Shown here: one piece after another, positions 26,596-36,019 of the stretch
Numbering within the stretch: position 1 is the stretch's first letter
How the letters are laid out: the number at the start of each line of letters is the position of its first letter
NCBI GenBank assembly: GCA_963169645.1
Contig: CAUJCO010000008.1
Coordinates: 1-64,000 of the forward strand
Direction: 5' to 3'
Source: Bacteroidota bacterium
Lineage (GTDB): Bacteria; Bacteroidota; Bacteroidia; Chitinophagales; JADIYW01
Length of the DNA stretch: 64,000 nucleotides
Translations under genes and position numbers: made by a program
Notes under the pieces: model-generated
What the model was told of the DNA's origin: nothing
The model's database searches: none
What the model saw: only the letters and a program-made list of their open reading frames with translations

Positions 26596-29500
26596 ATGAA
26601 TATACTCTACTCCCAAGTAAAGAGAATATTATTTCTATTACTTACCTTACTTTTCACTTCTCACGCAGTTTTTTCGCAAGTAAACGTCAATATTTCTACC
26701 CAAATTAACGGCTTTAGGCATAATTGGGATTGTAATAATGATGGTATAAATAACAATGAGCCGGATATCCGCTATAAAGTATGGATGGGATGGAATGGTG
26801 GTAATTTTGCTCAAAGCACCAATGGACCGGGTTTATTTTGTGGAGCGGCAAATTACACCTACGGTATAGATAGCAAAGTATGTAGTGAATGGAATCCGGG
26901 GTTAATAACCGGACCCTCATTTTCAAACGTTGCAGCTACAACGCTTAATGTAGATATGCAAAGCTGGGAAGAAGATGAAAGTGGTACGCCTAATGTTTGG
27001 CCCTTTGACCAATGTCCACACGATAATTGTAATCCTAATAATAACACATGGTGTGCCAATAATGATGACACGCGTTGTGGACGATTACGTATTGGAGATA
27101 TCGGGTTTTCAACGTATGAACCTTGTTCTACAGTCGTATATACCGGACAATTTACAAGTGGTAGTTTCTTATCTATGACCGGCCGATGTGGTGACAATAA
27201 TGGCGGAGGATTTGGATTAGATAAATTAAATGTCAATTGGAATTTTGCATCAGCTCCCACTATTGTAACACAACCCAATGACGCATCTTATGGAGGAAGT
27301 ATCAGAGATGTTTGTACCGGTTTACCGGTTACATTAACCGTTGTATGTAATGCATTTGGTGCCGGAAATTGGACTTTAGGTCGTTGGGTAAAATGGCAAT
27401 CCTCAACGGATAACTCTAATTGGACAGATATATCAGGAACATTGAATGGTACTGCTTATTTAAACCAAACTACTTTTACCTATAATTTTACGCCAGGTAC
27501 ACCTGGTACAATGTATTATAGAGCAGTATTAAGTTCCTTATGTACTTCAGGTTTTGGCTCTCAAACCACCAATTCAGCATCCGTTCAATTTGTAATACAT
27601 GATGCATCAAGTGATCCATTTTGTACCGCACCAACTTGTAATGTAGCCTATGTAGATCCAACAATTGCTTCAGAAGTAGGTGCTACAGGTTCACCATCGA
27701 ATCCATATAAAAATATTTCAACGGCAGCTGCTACAGCACCAACTTATATACGTGTAGCCAAATGTGCAAGTGGATGTACAGACCCTGTTATGGTGTCAAT
27801 TCCCAATAATTGCGTGATAGAAGGAGGGTATGTACGTAGTGGTTCTTCCGGAGAATTATGGAGAAAATCATCTGCATCTGCAGATCAAACAATAATTACA
27901 TTTTCAGGAGATTATGCTCCGAATGGTACCAATCGGCAAATTGTTGCCTTTCATTCAGCTTCAAGATCTGGTTGGACTGTCAAAGATTTGACTATCTATA
28001 CTGCTAATACACCTTCCGGACAATATGCTACAACAGGCAGAGGTATGAGTAATTATGGCTTTTTAATATCAAGTAGTTCCGGATATAAAATTATTAGATG
28101 TAATATCTACGTAGGAAATGCAGGTGCTGGAAGAGATGGTACAGCAAATACCAACCCAGGTGGTGGAGTAAATGGAAGTGCAGGCAGCACCGGAAGTGCA
28201 GGCAATTCAGGGCAATGTAATACTTCAAATGGTGTAGCAAACGGAAATGGTGGAAGCGGTGGAAATGGTGGAAATGGTACAGCAAATACTTCAAATCCAG
28301 GCTCAAATGGAGCTCAAGGCACAGGTGGTGCAGGATATGGAACAGATAATGGTAATTGTATAACTTATTGTGCTAATACGAATGGTAATGCGGGTGGTAA
28401 AGGTGGAAATGGAGGAAATGGTGGTTCATGGACTGCCGGAAATAGACCGTCTGCACCTATTACTAATGCTGCCTATTATGCAGTAGCAGGAGCAGCAGAG
28501 AATGGTGGTCATGGCGGTGGCGGCGGTGGCGGTGGCGGCGGTAGTGGATCAAGAGGTGGGGAAGTGGCATGTATTGATTGCGACGGTTTTGCTGGTGCAA
28601 CCGGAAGAGCAGGTGGACAAGGAGGTGCCGGAGGTGCCGGAGGCTTTGGTGCCGGAGGTTCATTTGGTATTTGGCGATACAACTCGAATGGAGGTACACC
28701 ACTAATAGAAGAAGTAGATGTAACGGTAGGCAGTGCAGGTACGGGTGGAAGTGGACAAAATGGAAGGCCGGGAGTTACTGGAGGTGGTGCAACCAGTGGC
28801 CAATGTAACAATTGTGTAAGACAACGATGTTCTGGAAATGGAGGTGCCGCCGGAAATGGAGGTGCCGGCGGAAGAGGAAGAGATGGTGCGAACGGTATCT
28901 CAGCAGAATATGTAGTGGATGGTAGTAGTTCCAACTTAAATTTTACAATACAATACCCTTCTACTATTACCTTAGACAACTATAGTCAACGCAGTAATAT
29001 CAGTGGTAAAATGTGCAACAATTCAGAAATTGATATGTCAAAAACAAGTGGTACTTGGTCGTTATCATCCGGTTTGTCTTATGTAAATAATTTAACATCA
29101 TCTACTTCATCTTATAACAATAGTACTAATACTGTAAAAGTAACAACGAATAATTATAATACGTTCTTTGATATAAGCAACGGCACAAATCTAAATAGAT
29201 TTTTATACACTGCTAATGAAAATCGTAGCTTACCAACTGTTGTAAAAGGAAGTACCTACATCTGTAATGGAAGCACAATGGCACTTTCTACCAATAATAA
29301 TTACGATGTAGGAAACATTCAAGAATATGAATACGTTGTGTTTGCAGATGGAAGTAATGCGAACTCGCCATTTAGTGGCGGTACTTATAACTCAAGTGCA
29401 GCGAATTATACTACACCGTCGTTTACCACCAATGGAAGATATTGGGTACGTTATAGAGAACGTCATAATTGTTGTGGATGGTCACGTCCGGTATTCGATT

Positions 29501-30954
29501 ATTTTGATGTAATAGACATACCAAACACACCTGCATCAATTAATATAGTCGGCGGACCATATTGTTACAATGGTAGCGGACATTCATTTACTATAACAAT
29601 ACCTGGAAGTTCGTTTGCGTTTCCTACGTATGATACTTGGAAATTATATGACGTAGATCCAACATTTGGAACACCAACGCCAATACAAAGTAGTAACAGT
29701 CCAACGCCAAGTTTTGGTGTTACACCATCACAAACGACTACTTATTATGTTAGAGGTGAAAATGCATGTGGCGTTTCAACGGCATTAAGCGTTACAGCTT
29801 ATATTTCAGGCGATGCCAATCCATTTGGTGTAATTTCTACTGCTACAAGTTCAAAAACGTGTGTTGTAAATGATAATAATTGGCATTATTTCAGAAATAC
29901 ATCAAATGAGATTATTGCAGCTATCAATAGTAATGGACAAAACTTAGGAAATGTAACTATGACAGTAACTGTTGAAACAGTACCGCACGATGGAAGTTAT
30001 CTATCGCCAAAACACGGAAATGGTGGTATTGGAAACGCAAAAGTTTGTTTAGGTCAACCGGAATTATCGATGCGTAGATGGTACACAATTACACCTCAAT
30101 TCCAACCGACAGCAGGTAATCCAAGTACTATTCGTTTGTTCTTTACAGCAGCAGATTACTTAAACTATAGTACAGAAGTAGTTAGTTGGACTTCTTATAT
30201 TGCAAGTAATTATCCAAATTGCTATGGTTATACCAATAGCGCCATTGATTTAGCGGTTTCTAAAGATGAACTTGCCGATATTACTCCAAATAGTGTTGGT
30301 TTAACTGCAGGACCAAATAGCACGACTCAATATGAGTTATCCGTTCCATCTTTCTCTACTTTCCGTTTCCATACAAGTGGCGGATATGGAGAAGCGCTTC
30401 CGGTGGAATTGACTTCATTTACTGGTTGGAATGAAGGTGCAGTAAATAAATTGAGATGGGTTACAGCTTCTGAACAAAATTCAGATAAATATGATATTGA
30501 GAAAAGTACCGATAATGGTCAATGGTCAAAAATTGGAGAGTTGCCGGCAGCCGGAAATTCTACTTTACCAATAACATACGACTTTACCGATAATAACCCA
30601 ATAGTTGGTGATAATTATTATAGATTGAAAATGTGGGATAAAGATGCAACGTTTGAATATAGTAACGTAATTAATATTCCATTAGCAGAAGCAATTACAA
30701 ATGGTTTCACTAATATTTATCCAAATCCAACGAGTGGCGATTTAAATGTGGAGTTGCAATCAACACAAGCATACGATACTCGAATTATGGTATATGATGT
30801 ATTGGGTAAGGAAATTTACAATCAAGCATCTACCTTAATAAAAGGCATCAATAGATTTACATTTGATTTTGCACACTTACCTAAAGGAGTTTATTTAATT
30901 CAATTCTCCGATAAAGAAGGAAAAACTCATATTGCGAAATTTGTAAAAGATTAA
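26596..30954 (+). CDS. Modular glycine-rich surface protein with T9SS type A sorting domain (cargo 2)
   Basis: A 1452-residue secreted protein. Order: signal peptide (ending HAVFSQ); an N-terminal domain with MQSWEEDESG, related to cargo 1; one Ig-like domain (about 235-340); a beta-helix-like segment (CNVAYVDPTIASEVG onward, about 350-500); a long Gly/Asn/Ala-rich region with GGxGGxGG patterns (about 505-770) broken by short Cys-containing strands; further beta domains; and a NEIIAAINSNGQ domain, LPVELTSFTGWN domain and type A T9SS tail (IYPNPTSG ... KFVKD), all shared with cargo 1. The Gly-rich part could form a polyglycine-II bundle stacked on the beta-helix. Function is unknown; it is expected on the cell surface. 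Confidence 0.9.
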   Translation: MNILYSQVKRILFLLLTLLFTSHAVFSQVNVNISTQINGFRHNWDCNNDGINNNEPDIRYKVWMGWNGGNFAQSTNGPGLFCGAANYTYGIDSKVCSEWNPGLITGPSFSNVAATTLNVDMQSWEEDESGTPNVWPFDQCPHDNCNPNNNTWCANNDDTRCGRLRIGDIGFSTYEPCSTVVYTGQFTSGSFLSMTGRCGDNNGGGFGLDKLNVNWNFASAPTIVTQPNDASYGGSIRDVCTGLPVTLTVVCNAFGAGNWTLGRWVKWQSSTDNSNWTDISGTLNGTAYLNQTTFTYNFTPGTPGTMYYRAVLSSLCTSGFGSQTTNSASVQFVIHDASSDPFCTAPTCNVAYVDPTIASEVGATGSPSNPYKNISTAAATAPTYIRVAKCASGCTDPVMVSIPNNCVIEGGYVRSGSSGELWRKSSASADQTIITFSGDYAPNGTNRQIVAFHSASRSGWTVKDLTIYTANTPSGQYATTGRGMSNYGFLISSSSGYKIIRCNIYVGNAGAGRDGTANTNPGGGVNGSAGSTGSAGNSGQCNTSNGVANGNGGSGGNGGNGTANTSNPGSNGAQGTGGAGYGTDNGNCITYCANTNGNAGGKGGNGGNGGSWTAGNRPSAPITNAAYYAVAGAAENGGHGGGGGGGGGGSGSRGGEVACIDCDGFAGATGRAGGQGGAGGAGGFGAGGSFGIWRYNSNGGTPLIEEVDVTVGSAGTGGSGQNGRPGVTGGGATSGQCNNCVRQRCSGNGGAAGNGGAGGRGRDGANGISAEYVVDGSSSNLNFTIQYPSTITLDNYSQRSNISGKMCNNSEIDMSKTSGTWSLSSGLSYVNNLTSSTSSYNNSTNTVKVTTNNYNTFFDISNGTNLNRFLYTANENRSLPTVVKGSTYICNGSTMALSTNNNYDVGNIQEYEYVVFADGSNANSPFSGGTYNSSAANYTTPSFTTNGRYWVRYRERHNCCGWSRPVFDYFDVIDIPNTPASINIVGGPYCYNGSGHSFTITIPGSSFAFPTYDTWKLYDVDPTFGTPTPIQSSNSPTPSFGVTPSQTTTYYVRGENACGVSTALSVTAYISGDANPFGVISTATSSKTCVVNDNNWHYFRNTSNEIIAAINSNGQNLGNVTMTVTVETVPHDGSYLSPKHGNGGIGNAKVCLGQPELSMRRWYTITPQFQPTAGNPSTIRLFFTAADYLNYSTEVVSWTSYIASNYPNCYGYTNSAIDLAVSKDELADITPNSVGLTAGPNSTTQYELSVPSFSTFRFHTSGGYGEALPVELTSFTGWNEGAVNKLRWVTASEQNSDKYDIEKSTDNGQWSKIGELPAAGNSTLPITYDFTDNNPIVGDNYYRLKMWDKDATFEYSNVINIPLAEAITNGFTNIYPNPTSGDLNVELQSTQAYDTRIMVYDVLGKEIYNQASTLIKGINRFTFDFAHLPKGVYLIQFSDKEGKTHIAKFVKD
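28110..28910 (+). repeat. Glycine-rich low-complexity coding region inside cargo 2
   Basis: Roughly 265 codons are dominated by Gly, Asn, Ala and Ser, with GGNGGNG, GGAGGAGG and a run of ten or more consecutive Gly codons near 28513-28545. The Gly codons are mixed (GGT, GGA, GGC), so the amino-acid pattern rather than a DNA microsatellite is being kept. Many of the antisense and other-frame ORFs in the track here are shadows of this region. Confidence 0.88.
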
Positions 30955-30973
30955 AGATTAATTTTAAAAAAAA

Positions 30974-31007
30974 AAGAAGAGCCACTAAAAGGTGGCTCTT
31001 CTTTTTG
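30974..31007 (+). terminator. Terminator after cargo 2
   Basis: The 12-bp stem AAGAAGAGCCAC / GTGGCTCTTCTT (30974-30985 with 30992-31003) has a short A-rich loop and is followed by Ts. It lies 20 bp downstream of the stop codon, the same spacing as after cargo 1. Confidence 0.9.
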
Positions 31008-31051
31008 TTATCAATTAGACAAAGTGTAAAATATAGTGGTTTTAAACAAAC

Positions 31052-31792
31052 CTATTTTTTCTTATAAAAAAACTTATTGCTAAGGCTTTGCCATTTCATT
31101 TGGATAACGCCAATCATTGCTTCTTTTATTATTCCACCATGCATTTTGGAAACGCCAACTTCGCGATCTTTAAATAAAATGGGAATTTCGATAATAGATA
31201 AACCACTTAACCAAACCGCAAATTTCATCTCTATTTGAAATGCATATCCAATGAATTTTATTTTATCAAAATCTATTTGTTGTAGTATAGCATTTTTATA
31301 ACAAACAAATCCTGCTGTGGTATCTTTTATTTTCATTCCTGTGATAATGCGTACATATATGGAAGCAAACCATGAAAGAAATAATCTGTCAAACGGCCAA
31401 TTAACAACACCACCACCTTTTACGTAACGAGAACCAATAGATAAGACCGCATTTTTTTGTTCGCACGCGGCTAATAATTCGATTAGTTTTTCCGGTGGGT
31501 GCGAAAAATCTGCATCCATCTCAAAAATATATTGATAGCCTTGCTCTAATGCCCATTTAAAACCGGTGATGTAGGCAGTACCTAATCCTAGTTTTCCACT
31601 TCGTTTTATTAAATGTACTTTGTTAGGAAATTGGATAGCTAAATTTTGAACTACATCCGCAGTGCCGTCCGGAGAACCGTCATCAATAACTAAAATCTCA
31701 AATCTATTTGAAAGTTGCAACGTGTAAGGAATTATTTGAGCAATATTTTCCTTTTCGTTATAAGTTGGTATAATGATTATGCAATCTTTCAT
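31052..31792 (-). CDS. Polyprenol monophosphomannose synthase-like GT2
   Basis: A 246-residue GT-A glycosyltransferase of the DPM1/Ppm1 type. IIPTYNEKENI opens the domain, DDGSPDGTADVV (about 37-48) is the nucleotide loop and EMDADFSHPP holds the DxD metal site (D93-x-D95). The acceptor side ends with RYVKGGGV and IEIPILFKDREVGVSKM, both usual for dolichyl/polyprenyl-phosphate mannose synthases. It lacks the C-terminal membrane helices of DPMS-GtrA fusions, so it would work at the inner leaflet as a soluble or peripheral enzyme. The likely product is polyprenyl-phosphate-mannose (or a related hexose), the donor used by GT-C enzymes such as the two TMTC-like proteins nearby. I use ATG 31792; the track begins one codon earlier at a TTG. 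Confidence 0.85.
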   Translation of the reverse strand: MKDCIIIIPTYNEKENIAQIIPYTLQLSNRFEILVIDDGSPDGTADVVQNLAIQFPNKVHLIKRSGKLGLGTAYITGFKWALEQGYQYIFEMDADFSHPPEKLIELLAACEQKNAVLSIGSRYVKGGGVVNWPFDRLFLSWFASIYVRIITGMKIKDTTAGFVCYKNAILQQIDFDKIKFIGYAFQIEMKFAVWLSGLSIIEIPILFKDREVGVSKMHGGIIKEAMIGVIQMKWQSLSNKFFYKKK

Positions 31793-31891
31793 CAATATAC
31801 AAAAGTACGTATAATCATAGTTAATATGTTCATGTATTAACGGTTTTTAATAATTTATTGACTATATAAATAAAAAGCTAACGAATGTAAA

Positions 31892-33241
31892 CTATACAGG
31901 TATAAGTGAAATACCGCCTAAGTTGCCGGAGCTCATCCACAATACCACACAATTTTCAGTTATTTCTTCATTTACTTTTTGTTGTAGCCAATTTGCTTGT
32001 TTTAATACTATAATTGCTTCGTCTGCAAATTGAGTTTTTAACCAACTTTCATCTAAATCTTGTTTGTTTTTTATTTTCAGTGCTTCTTCGTCTAAAAATA
32101 AAATTTTTATATCCGCTTTGTCTAAACTATGTGCATATTGTTCGATGAAATTTTCTTGTAATGAACTATACGTGTGCAATTCAAAAACTGCTATAATTTT
32201 TCTGTCAACGTAACGTTCTCGTACAGCATTTACGGTTGCTTTTACTTTGCTAGGTGCATGTGCAAAATCTCTAAAAATAGTTCTTTTACTTTTGGTATCG
32301 TCGTAAATTTTTTCTAATCGCTTGGCGGCTCCTTTAAATGATTGAAAACTTTGCAATATATTTTGTTCCGGAATTTCTATGATTTTTCCAACTTCAAAAG
32401 CTGATTTTAAATTGGCAAAATTATGTGTTCCAAAAATCGGAATCGGATATGCAGTTCCATTATACAATAAAATACTTTCATCATTTTCTGTCTTAAAATC
32501 AAATGCACGATACGGTATTAAATGAATATCTGTATTTAAAGAATCAACCATTTTTACTAATGCTTCGTCTGCTGCATTGTAAATTAAATAACCACCTTTT
32601 TGTATGCTTAAAATAAATTTTCTGAAAGTTTCTAAATACGATTCATAAGTTGGAAATACATTGATATGATCCCAAGCGATGCCGGTAATAATGGCAATAT
32701 GCGGATGATAATGCAAAAACTTACTGCGTAAATCTAAAGGTGATGTTAAATATTCATCGGCTTCAAGTACGATAACAGGTGCATCTTCGGACGTTTTTAC
32801 CATAAAATCAAAGCCCTCTAATTTGGCCCCAACTAAGTAATCAAATGTTTTTTTATTGTATTGCAATAAATGCATTATCATAGCGGTGATAGTGGTTTTG
32901 CCGTGGCTTCCGGCAACGGCTATTCGCGTTTTATTTTTGCATTGTTCATATACAAATTCCGGAAATGAATACACTTTAATGCCCAAAGATTGTGCTTTCA
33001 ATAACTCTGGATTATCTTGCTTTGCATGCATTCCCAAAATAATGGCGTCTATATCGGTGGTTATTTTTTCCGGAAACCATCCAATCTTTTCCGGCATCAA
33101 TTCTAATTTTTCTAAATTAGATTTTGCAGGCTCAAAAATGGCATCATCCGAACCCGTTACTTTGTTTCCTTGGTTTTTTAAATGTGCTGCTAATTGATGC
33201 ATGACGGCACCTCCAATAGCGATAAAATGAAAATGTTGCAT
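31892..33241 (-). CDS. mpl: UDP-N-acetylmuramate:L-Ala-D-Glu-mDAP ligase (Mpl)
   Basis: A 449-residue Mur ligase family enzyme. It reattaches the recovered tripeptide to UDP-MurNAc in peptidoglycan recycling. HFIAIGGAVMHQLAAHLK with VTGSDDAIFEP is the Mpl-type N-terminal domain (MurC has a different loop), GSHGKTTITAMI is the ATP-binding P-loop and EADEYLTSPLDLRSKFL is the metal/ATP region. FRDFAHAPSKVKATVNAVRE marks the C-terminal Mur domain. The length fits Mpl. The ATG at 33241 is preferred over the TTG two codons upstream. Confidence 0.93.
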   Translation of the reverse strand: MQHFHFIAIGGAVMHQLAAHLKNQGNKVTGSDDAIFEPAKSNLEKLELMPEKIGWFPEKITTDIDAIILGMHAKQDNPELLKAQSLGIKVYSFPEFVYEQCKNKTRIAVAGSHGKTTITAMIMHLLQYNKKTFDYLVGAKLEGFDFMVKTSEDAPVIVLEADEYLTSPLDLRSKFLHYHPHIAIITGIAWDHINVFPTYESYLETFRKFILSIQKGGYLIYNAADEALVKMVDSLNTDIHLIPYRAFDFKTENDESILLYNGTAYPIPIFGTHNFANLKSAFEVGKIIEIPEQNILQSFQSFKGAAKRLEKIYDDTKSKRTIFRDFAHAPSKVKATVNAVRERYVDRKIIAVFELHTYSSLQENFIEQYAHSLDKADIKILFLDEEALKIKNKQDLDESWLKTQFADEAIIVLKQANWLQQKVNEEITENCVVLWMSSGNLGGISLIPV

Positions 33242-33416
33242 ATCCAAAAATAGAGAACTATTTAGTTCATCTTTCTTGATTTTATTAACACAACGTCAAA
33301 TTATTTGTATATTGAGTATGAAAATAGATTAGTTAAATTGTTAAAAATAGTAAATGTAGCCCTGACACTACAATAAAATATGTAATATTGCATTCTATTA
33401 ACAAACGTAAACAACA

Positions 33417-33560
33417 ATGAAATTTATTAAAAAATCTGTATTAGCATCTATGTGCTTATTCTTAGCAGTTGCAACTACATCATGTGCAAGAAAAAATTCT
33501 ACAGGATGTCCGGGTTGGTCTAAAATTAAATACGAACAAACTATCAAAAAACACGCATAG
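33417..33560 (+). CDS. Small lipoprotein (47 aa), not in the ORF track
   Basis: An ATG at 33417 opens a 47-codon ORF ending TAG at 33560. It has a lysine-rich start (MKFIKKS), a hydrophobic core and a lipobox-like LAVATTSC, so Cys23 would be acylated. The mature peptide is only 25 residues and includes TGCPGWSKIKYEQ. A Cys-Pro-x-Trp motif is a feature I associate with tiny Bacteroidota lipoproteins of unknown role. It ends 5 bp before ytxJ and is almost certainly co-transcribed with it. Function is unknown. Confidence 0.8.
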   Translation: MKFIKKSVLASMCLFLAVATTSCARKNSTGCPGWSKIKYEQTIKKHA

Positions 33561-33565
33561 TTTTT

Positions 33566-33880
33566 ATGAAATGGGAAAACCTTACATCTGAACAACAATT
33601 TTCAGATTTAGTACAACAAGAAAACCCGTTTGCCGTATTTAAACATAGCACTCGTTGCTCTATCAGTTCTATGGCTAAAAATAGAGTTGAACGCGAGTGG
33701 AATTTAGCTATCCCAATTTATTATTTAGATTTATTGAACTTTCGTTCCGTATCAAATTTAATTGCACAATTATCCGGAGTGGAACATGCATCACCACAAC
33801 TAATTGTTTTCCAAAATGGGAAACCTATTTATGATGCTAGCCACAATGCCATTGCACCTTCCGAAATTAAAATAGGATAG
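33566..33880 (+). CDS. ytxJ: Bacillithiol-system redox protein YtxJ
   Basis: A 104-residue thioredoxin-fold protein of the YtxJ/DUF2847 family, proposed to be a monothiol bacilliredoxin-like factor in bacillithiol redox control. FAVFKHSTRCSISSMAKNRVE is the family signature, with a single active Cys in the TRCSIS context instead of CxxC. SGVEHASPQLIVFQNGKPIY matches the cis-Pro side of the fold. Its presence suggests that the organism makes bacillithiol, as many Bacteroidota are predicted to. It follows the small lipoprotein by 5 bp and converges on the OsmC gene with a 6-bp gap. Confidence 0.88.
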   Translation: MKWENLTSEQQFSDLVQQENPFAVFKHSTRCSISSMAKNRVEREWNLAIPIYYLDLLNFRSVSNLIAQLSGVEHASPQLIVFQNGKPIYDASHNAIAPSEIKIG

Positions 33881-33886
33881 TTACGC

Positions 33887-34294
33887 TTATTTAAATACGA
33901 TTTCTATTTCTTGTTTTATAGCTGCATCTAAACTTTTTGCAACCGGACAAGTGTGTGCAGCATTTATCAAAAGTTGTTTTTCTTTATCTGTTAATGCTGC
34001 ATCCGGCACTTCGATGTGTACAATAATTCCACCAATGCGTCTTGGCTCGCTGTACATTACTTTAGTAATCTCTACTGTTGTGCCTTTGATGTTTTTTTGC
34101 ATCGCTTCTGCTTTAATGCCCATAATGGTGAGCATGCAAGAGCCTAAAGCAGTAGCCACTAAATCAGTTGGAGAAAATGCTTCTCCTTTTCCTTGGTTAT
34201 CAGTAGGTGCATCCATAATAATCATGTTGCCACTATTTAAATGCGTAGCTTCTGTACGCAATTCACCTAAATATGTTATTTTTGACGTAGGCAT
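33887..34294 (-). CDS. OsmC family peroxiredoxin-like protein
   Basis: A 135-residue OsmC/Ohr-family thiol protein. FSPTDLVATALGSCMLTIMG carries the first reactive Cys on the central helix, and INAAHTCPVAKSL carries the second, the arrangement used to reduce organic hydroperoxides. The length is typical. Location next to ytxJ makes a small thiol-stress neighbourhood, although the two genes converge. It is divergent from the next gene with a 55-bp space. Confidence 0.9.
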   Translation of the reverse strand: MPTSKITYLGELRTEATHLNSGNMIIMDAPTDNQGKGEAFSPTDLVATALGSCMLTIMGIKAEAMQKNIKGTTVEITKVMYSEPRRIGGIIVHIEVPDAALTDKEKQLLINAAHTCPVAKSLDAAIKQEIEIVFK

Positions 34295-34349
34295 AAAAAA
34301 TATGTTTAACTTTTAAACTAAATTAATCAATTTAGCGTCTTAATAGAAA

Positions 34350-35141
34350 GTGAATAATTTGTACAAGATAATAGGATTTTTTTGTTGCACATTTATCTTT
34401 TTGTGCACACATGCACAACGTAGAGAAGATTCTAATCTAAATAGAGATTCTGTTCTGTATAAAAAAAGCTGGGCAGCCGGTGCAAGACTTAAAAGTGACG
34501 GTTTCTCATTAGCGGCAGAATTTACCAAATCAAAACGATATAAAAGAAGCATATTAATTCAAACACAATTTTCCTATTTCTTACATCCAAAACAAACCAA
34601 ACAACCTTCTCGCTATGGTGGAAGCGGACTTTTTGGAGATGGTTTTAAACCTTTTGTGTACGGCAAACAAAATACCTTATTCACGCTGTATCTAGGAGCT
34701 GGTCAAAAATTTTTAGTAGCAGAAAAAGGAAAACGACACGGCGTGCAAATCTTTTTACAATATGCAGGTGGCATTACACTTGGATTATTAAAACCTTATT
34801 ATGTAAAAGTAATTCCCAAACCACTTACCACAGCAGATATTGAAGATTTGGTGGATGTAACATACGAAGAAGGTGTAGATAATAGTTTCTTAGATTACGA
34901 CCGAATTGTAGGAGGCTCAGGCTTTGGAAAAGGATGGAAATTAAAAGCACAACCGGGCTTGCATTTGGAAGTAGGAATGCAATTTGATTTTGGTAAAAAT
35001 GATAGTTTTCTCAAAGCGTTAGAAGTTGGTATCGCATCTGATTTTTATTATAAAAAAGTTCCGGTGATGGTAGATAAAAATAAGATAATTTATCCGAGTG
35101 TTTATGCCGGATTTATGTTGGGAAAACGAAAAGAAAAATAA
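34350..35141 (+). CDS. Exported outer-membrane-like protein of unknown function
   Basis: A 263-residue protein with a signal peptide (to about HAQ, residue 23) followed by alternating beta-strand-like segments such as [27 protein letters not shown] and [15 protein letters not shown]. It ends [14 protein letters not shown]. The pattern fits a small outer-membrane beta-barrel; I recognise no named family. The start is a GTG at 34350. It lies 14 bp upstream of lipA and may be transcribed with it. Confidence 0.78.
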   Translation: MNNLYKIIGFFCCTFIFLCTHAQRREDSNLNRDSVLYKKSWAAGARLKSDGFSLAAEFTKSKRYKRSILIQTQFSYFLHPKQTKQPSRYGGSGLFGDGFKPFVYGKQNTLFTLYLGAGQKFLVAEKGKRHGVQIFLQYAGGITLGLLKPYYVKVIPKPLTTADIEDLVDVTYEEGVDNSFLDYDRIVGGSGFGKGWKLKAQPGLHLEVGMQFDFGKNDSFLKALEVGIASDFYYKKVPVMVDKNKIIYPSVYAGFMLGKRKEK

Positions 35142-35155
35142 TTAATAGTTGTGTG

Positions 35156-36019
35156 ATGGATGCAGTAGAAATAAAACAACCCAAAGTAAGAAAACCGGAA
35201 TGGTTAAAAGTACGAATTCCGATAGGAGAGAATTATAAAAAAGTTAGAAATTTAGTAGATACCTATAAATTACATACTATTTGTGAAAGTGGTAACTGCC
35301 CGAATATGGGTGAATGTTGGGGTGCCGGAACAGCTACTTTCATGATTTTAGGGAATGTGTGCACACGTTCGTGTTCGTTTTGTGCAGTTGCCACCGGAAG
35401 ACCAATGCACGTAGATTATGATGAACCTAATCGCGTTGCAGAAGCCATTGCATTAATGCAAGTAAAACATGCCGTAATTACTTCTGTAAATAGAGATGAA
35501 TTACCAGACAAAGGAGCCGCTATATGGCATGCAACAGTACGTGCAGTGAAAGAACGAACACCTGATACAACCATAGAAACATTAATTCCGGATACTAAAT
35601 CAGATTGGAATGCATTGGAAACAATGATTAGTGCCGGACAAGAAGTGGTTTCGCATAATATGGAAACAGTAAAAAGTTTATACCGCAAAGTCCGACCTCA
35701 AGCTAAATATGAACGGAGTTTAGAACAAATTCTTCGAACAAAACAATATGGAAAACGCACTAAAAGTGGCATCATGTTGGGTTTAGGTGAAACGGAAGAA
35801 GAAGTATTTGAAATATTACACGATTTAAAAAATCATGGATGTGATGTAGTAACGTTAGGACAATATTTACAACCCACCAAAATGCATATTGAAGTTGCCG
35901 AGTTTGTGCATCCTGCTCAATTCGCAAAATACAAAGAATACGGATTGTCAATTGGAATTCCGTATGTAGAAAGCGGACCAATGGTACGTTCCTCTTATCA
36001 CGCAGAAAGACATATTTAA
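35156..36019 (+). CDS. lipA: Lipoyl synthase
   Basis: A radical-SAM enzyme of 287 residues. It inserts two sulfurs into protein-bound octanoyl groups to make lipoate. The auxiliary cluster motif is [12 protein letters not shown] (CxxxxCxxxxxC), the radical-SAM motif is CTRSCSFC, and the C-terminal RSSYHAE supplies the conserved Ser that ligates the auxiliary cluster. The length is normal. ATG 35156 is preferred over the overlapping GTG at 35153. Octanoyl transferase lipB is not in the window. Confidence 0.97.
   Translation: MDAVEIKQPKVRKPEWLKVRIPIGENYKKVRNLVDTYKLHTICESGNCPNMGECWGAGTATFMILGNVCTRSCSFCAVATGRPMHVDYDEPNRVAEAIALMQVKHAVITSVNRDELPDKGAAIWHATVRAVKERTPDTTIETLIPDTKSDWNALETMISAGQEVVSHNMETVKSLYRKVRPQAKYERSLEQILRTKQYGKRTKSGIMLGLGETEEEVFEILHDLKNHGCDVVTLGQYLQPTKMHIEVAEFVHPAQFAKYKEYGLSIGIPYVESGPMVRSSYHAERHI

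Noticed and set aside
28094-28979. Several antisense and other-frame ORFs over the glycine-rich part of cargo 2
   Set aside because: Low-complexity GGN codons produce long stop-free stretches in other frames (Pro-, His- or Arg-rich). They have no independent support.
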